Shown piece after piece: positions 6,807 to 9,448 of a stretch of DNA of 9,448 nt; position 1 is the stretch's first letter; every line of letters begins with the position of its first letter. A program made the position numbers and the translations under genes. The DNA is from Bacillota bacterium. GTDB lineage: Bacteria; Bacillota; Clostridia; Clostridiales; Clostridiaceae. The stretch is taken from positions 1 to 9,448 of the forward strand of contig JAFADP010000040.1 of the NCBI GenBank assembly GCA_023424785.1, given 5' to 3'. Below the pieces are notes generated by a model that was given only the letters and a program-made list of their open reading frames with translations, was not told where the DNA came from and ran no database searches.

Positions 6807-8609
6807 TTATTGTAAAATATCTATTCCCGCTAACTTCATTAAATACACAGCATTTTGTGTTTGGCTTTTTCCTTTTCTTAATTTATAATCAAACATTATT
6901 TTATTATCTTCATAATATTCTCTAAAATTAAAATTTGTTATTTCATTATTTTCTTCCTCTAAGTCACATAACTCTAAATCATGAGTTGATAATAATCCTA
7001 TGGCACCATTACTAGCTAATTGTTTAACTAATACAGTTGCCCCTATGTGTCTATCTTTAGAATTAGTTCCTTTAAAGATTTCATCTAATAAGAAAAATAC
7101 ATTCTCTCCTTTTTTACAAGCTTCTATAATTAGCTTAATTCTAAGAATTTCTGCATAAAAAGATGATATGCTTTCTTCCAAATTATCTTTTGTTCTCATG
7201 CATGTGTATATATTCATTATACCACATTTAAAACTTTTTGCACTTACAGGTGCTCCTATATAAGTAAGTACTAAGTTTATCCCCACAGTTCTTAGGAAAG
7301 TACTTTTTCCAGACATATTAGATCCTGTAATTAACGATATTTTTTTCGGTGACTTAAGTTCATAATCATTTCCTACGGCTCTTTCACCAATTAGTGGATG
7401 AGAAATATTCTTCCCTATAATTTCTTTATTATCACTTATTTCACTGAAGCACCACTCTTCATGATCAAAATTTATATTAGCTATACTTGAAAGAGCATCG
7501 AACTCTCCCATTACATTAATCCACTCTTCAACACTTGCGCCATTTTTTTTCTTCCAATTATTCAGATTATAAATTATAAATACATCTGCAAATGCTATAA
7601 CATTTATAATAAAATAGTATGCATTAGATGTAGAATCTCCTATCCAATCCATTAGTGATGATAATTTTTTCATTTCATCTTTACATGATACAACATTATT
7701 ATTTTTTAATTTAGATTGTAGCTTTTTTAAATAATTAGCTTTAAATTCTTCATCTTCAATTAATGATAATATATTGGAATATGATTTTATACTATACTTT
7801 ACTGAATGAAATAATTTTACAGTATCTTCCATACTCTTAGTTAAAACTTTTATAACACAAAAATTTATCATTAAGTCTAATATTAATAATGAAAATGGAA
7901 TAACCTTTAATATAGCTAAGAATATACCTACAAAAGTAATACACATAAATATTCCTGCAATAATTAATGGCATTTTGCTTATTTCTTTTTTGTCATTACA
8001 CCATTTTATTAAAGCATCTATATCTTCTTCTTTTTTATTTTTAAAAGTAGCATTTACATATAATTTTTGTCTCCACTCAATCTTTTCAATTCCAAGTTCT
8101 CTAATTGCTTCTTGTTTTTCTAAAATGTCATTTTTACTTGGTAATGTTTTTAAAGATAGAATATTACCAAGCAATTGTCTTCCTACTTTTGTTCTTGTAG
8201 TATTTATCATTTGAAATAAGGAATTTTGACCAAATATATCTAAATCCTCACAAAATGGATGACTCTCTTCAATTAAATCTTTTCCTTTATCTTCGAACTG
8301 TCTATATTCTCCATTTAATCTCTTAATGCCTTTTTCGTTTATTTCTATAAATGTTTTTAATTTATCTCTTTTGTTTATTTTATTACCATGAAATATAGCT
8401 ACCATTGAAAATACAAATAGTGTTAATAATAATGTTAATAATACATATATAAAATTATCTATATTATAAAACTTATAAGCTAAAAATAATCCTAATATAA
8501 TAATTATTAACCTAAACCATCCTATTAAGCTTATATTTTTATTTAAACTCTCTATTTCTTTCTCTGCTTTATTAATATTATGTTTATAAAATTTCTCTGC
8601 TTTCCCCAT
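6807..8609 (-). CDS. Membrane-anchored MutS-family ATPase (not canonical MutS)
   Basis: The 600-residue protein has a C-terminal MutS domain V ATPase: Walker A GSNMSGKS (429-436), the STFLRTVG continuation, FYAEILRI (484-491), Walker B FFLLDEIFKGTNSKDR (505-520, D509/E510), and LLSTHD (539-544). The MutS signature DEIGRGTS is altered to DEIFKGTN. The N-terminal mismatch-recognition domain with its Phe-x-Glu motif is absent. Instead there are membrane-like segments at about 31-49 and 53-73, and again at 214-233 and 237-256, with a weaker one near 330-347. Between them, residues 115-205 carry a helical clamp/lever-like stretch (LDIFGQNSLFQMINTTRT). Proteins of this architecture are annotated as MutS-related; their job is unknown to me, and general mismatch repair is unlikely without the recognition domain. 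The start has GAGAGGTGA (8614-8622). The gene has its own promoter downstream of the znuA-like terminator and lies 96 bp upstream of the CBS gene. Confidence 0.9.
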   Translation of the reverse strand: MGKAEKFYKHNINKAEKEIESLNKNISLIGWFRLIIIILGLFLAYKFYNIDNFIYVLLTLLLTLFVFSMVAIFHGNKINKRDKLKTFIEINEKGIKRLNGEYRQFEDKGKDLIEESHPFCEDLDIFGQNSLFQMINTTRTKVGRQLLGNILSLKTLPSKNDILEKQEAIRELGIEKIEWRQKLYVNATFKNKKEEDIDALIKWCNDKKEISKMPLIIAGIFMCITFVGIFLAILKVIPFSLLILDLMINFCVIKVLTKSMEDTVKLFHSVKYSIKSYSNILSLIEDEEFKANYLKKLQSKLKNNNVVSCKDEMKKLSSLMDWIGDSTSNAYYFIINVIAFADVFIIYNLNNWKKKNGASVEEWINVMGEFDALSSIANINFDHEEWCFSEISDNKEIIGKNISHPLIGERAVGNDYELKSPKKISLITGSNMSGKSTFLRTVGINLVLTYIGAPVSAKSFKCGIMNIYTCMRTKDNLEESISSFYAEILRIKLIIEACKKGENVFFLLDEIFKGTNSKDRHIGATVLVKQLASNGAIGLLSTHDLELCDLEEENNEITNFNFREYYEDNKIMFDYKLRKGKSQTQNAVYLMKLAGIDILQ

Positions 8610-8630
8610 ATTTTCACCTCTCTACTGTAA

Positions 8631-8660
8631 CTTATACCATATATTTAAAATAAAATCCAA
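8631..8660 (-). promoter_or_regulatory. Promoter of the MutS-family gene
   Basis: On the minus strand TTGGAT (8655-8660) and an extended -10 TGGTATAAG (hexamer TATAAG at 8631-8636) are 18 bp apart. The promoter sits between the terminator of the upstream gene and the MutS start, giving a short leader of about 15 bases. Confidence 0.6.
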
Positions 8661-8669
8661 TATTATACT

Positions 8670-8704
8670 AAAAAATAGTGAGGATTAACTAAATCCTCAC
8701 TATT
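8670..8704 (-). terminator. Terminator of the zinc-binding lipoprotein gene
   Basis: A 13-bp perfect stem (AATAGTGAGGATT at 8674-8686 with AATCCTCACTATT at 8692-8704) and a 5-base loop are followed on the minus strand by six T. It begins seven bases after the stop codon and separates this gene from MutS. Confidence 0.92.
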
Positions 8705-8711
8705 CTTAAGA

Positions 8712-9448
8712 CTAACTATTCATTGATTCATATATTACATCTAAATTATTCTTCATAGCTTCTAGATAAGTTTTTCCATCAACCTTAGTTTCTAATGTAT
8801 ATATTGGAGTTACTTTTCCCCCTATCTCATTAGCTAATGTTTCTGCTTCTTTTTGAGAATCTTCTTCCTCTGAGAATATAGTTGTTATTCCTTCTTTCTT
8901 ACAATAATCAACTAAGCTTTCTAGCTTTTTCGGAGTTATCTCTCCTTCTCCAAATAAATCATTTAAAGCTCTTTGAGTTAATCCAAAATCTCTACATAAA
9001 TATCCAAATGCTTCATGACTAGTTACAAAATTTTTATTATCTAATGCTTCAAACTTTGGCAAATATTCATTGTATAATGCATCAAAGTCAGCTTTTACCT
9101 TATTATAATTTTCTTCATAGTAATCTTTATTATCTGGATCTATATCAATTAATGCTTCTTTTATGTTATTGCATTGATTAGTTGCCTCTTTTAAACTTAA
9201 CCACTGATGTGGATCTATTTTACCATCAGTTTCTATAGAGTTTCCATTTTTACTTGTATCAACAGAAATCACATCTTTTCCATCTATTTGTTCTTTAACT
9301 TGATCTAGCCATTCTTCCATACCTAATCCATTATATATAAATAACTTACTATTAATAAGTTTTTCAAAATCCTTTGGTTTTAAATCTACATCATGAGGTT
9401 CTACATTCTCAGGTACTAATGAATTTACCTCTATCTTATCTCCTCCTA
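8712..9448 (-). CDS. znuA: Zinc ABC transporter substrate-binding lipoprotein, ZnuA/AdcA family (N-terminus beyond the window)
   Basis: The frame is open from the right edge to a TAG at 8712, giving 244 residues. The methionine at 9320 is internal: the family sequence continues upstream of it (LVPENVEPHDVDLKPKDF, then KLFIYNGLGMEEW). The signal peptide and lipobox lie outside. Cluster A-I (cluster 9) binding proteins capture metal outside the membrane for an ABC importer. Likely ligands, numbered from the first visible residue, are H18 (PHD), H80 (DPHQWLS), H144 (TSHEAFGYL) and E193 (FSEEED). Three His plus an acid indicates zinc; manganese-binding relatives usually have Glu in place of the third His. 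The long His-rich loop of many ZnuA proteins is replaced by a short Asn/Ser/Asp stretch (about 63-77) with no His. The permease and ATPase genes are not here and may lie upstream (inference). No Zur box can be judged, since the promoter is off the window. Confidence 0.93.
   Translation of the reverse strand, partial: GGDKIEVNSLVPENVEPHDVDLKPKDFEKLINSKLFIYNGLGMEEWLDQVKEQIDGKDVISVDTSKNGNSIETDGKIDPHQWLSLKEATNQCNNIKEALIDIDPDNKDYYEENYNKVKADFDALYNEYLPKFEALDNKNFVTSHEAFGYLCRDFGLTQRALNDLFGEGEITPKKLESLVDYCKKEGITTIFSEEEDSQKEAETLANEIGGKVTPIYTLETKVDGKTYLEAMKNNLDVIYESMNS

Noticed and set aside
7975..8214. 79-codon plus-strand ORF inside the MutS-family gene
   Set aside because: It is an antisense shadow; the real frame on the other strand runs uninterrupted for 600 codons.
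8712..9320. A complete 202-residue protein starting at 9320
   Set aside because: The frame is open to the window edge and the upstream translation contains the conserved PHD metal ligand and YNGLGMEEW block, so 9320 is an internal methionine.
1..9448. A new defence, mobile or multi-gene system
   Set aside because: Gene families are mostly housekeeping, strands switch repeatedly with separate promoters and terminators, and no transposase, integrase, direct-repeat array or toxin-antitoxin pair is visible.

Overview
The window looks like chromosomal core DNA from a low-GC Firmicute, most likely Clostridium sensu stricto. I infer this from the very AT-rich base composition (judged by eye, not computed), strong AGGAGG-type ribosome binding sites, T-tailed hairpin terminators, and the mix of families: a short pyruvate kinase, a stand-alone four-S1-domain protein, PspA, and a membrane MutS homologue. 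I do not claim a species.

Layout. Bases 1-1125 (minus) hold the N-terminal 375 residues of an O-antigen ligase/polymerase-family membrane protein whose C-terminus lies off the left edge. Upstream of it, 18 bp away and on the same strand, is pepD (1144-2595), a complete M20 aminoacyl-histidine dipeptidase. Divergent from pepD is pyk (2675-4096, plus), a 473-residue pyruvate kinase. It converges on a protein with four S1 RNA-binding domains (4148-5293, minus), with a strong hairpin terminator between them. A 319-bp divergent intergenic region (5294-5612) carries good promoters for the S1 gene and for pspA (5613-6260, plus), plus an orphan terminator-like hairpin. pspA converges on a small two-CBS-domain protein (6297-6710, minus), and a 17-bp-stem terminator is shared by the two. 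Upstream of the CBS gene come a membrane-anchored MutS-family ATPase (6807-8609, minus) and the 3' part of a zinc-binding lipoprotein of the ZnuA/AdcA family (8712-9448, minus), which runs off the right edge.

How the genes relate. Most are separate transcription units with their own promoter and terminator. The only likely operon is pepD with the ligase-family gene. MutS and the CBS gene share a strand and have no strong terminator between them, so some read-through is possible. Roles covered are glycolysis (pyk), dipeptide turnover (pepD), translation or RNA binding (S1), envelope stress (pspA), zinc uptake (znuA-like) and surface polysaccharide (ligase family).

I see no mobile element, CRISPR array, tRNA, rRNA or defence island, and no clear new multi-gene system. 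The points most worth a second look are the CBS protein's resemblance to the c-di-AMP receptors DarB/CbpB, the perfect 16-bp inverted repeat over that gene's promoter, the membrane-bound MutS homologue, and the repeated GCTATA motif with two competing hairpins upstream of pspA.
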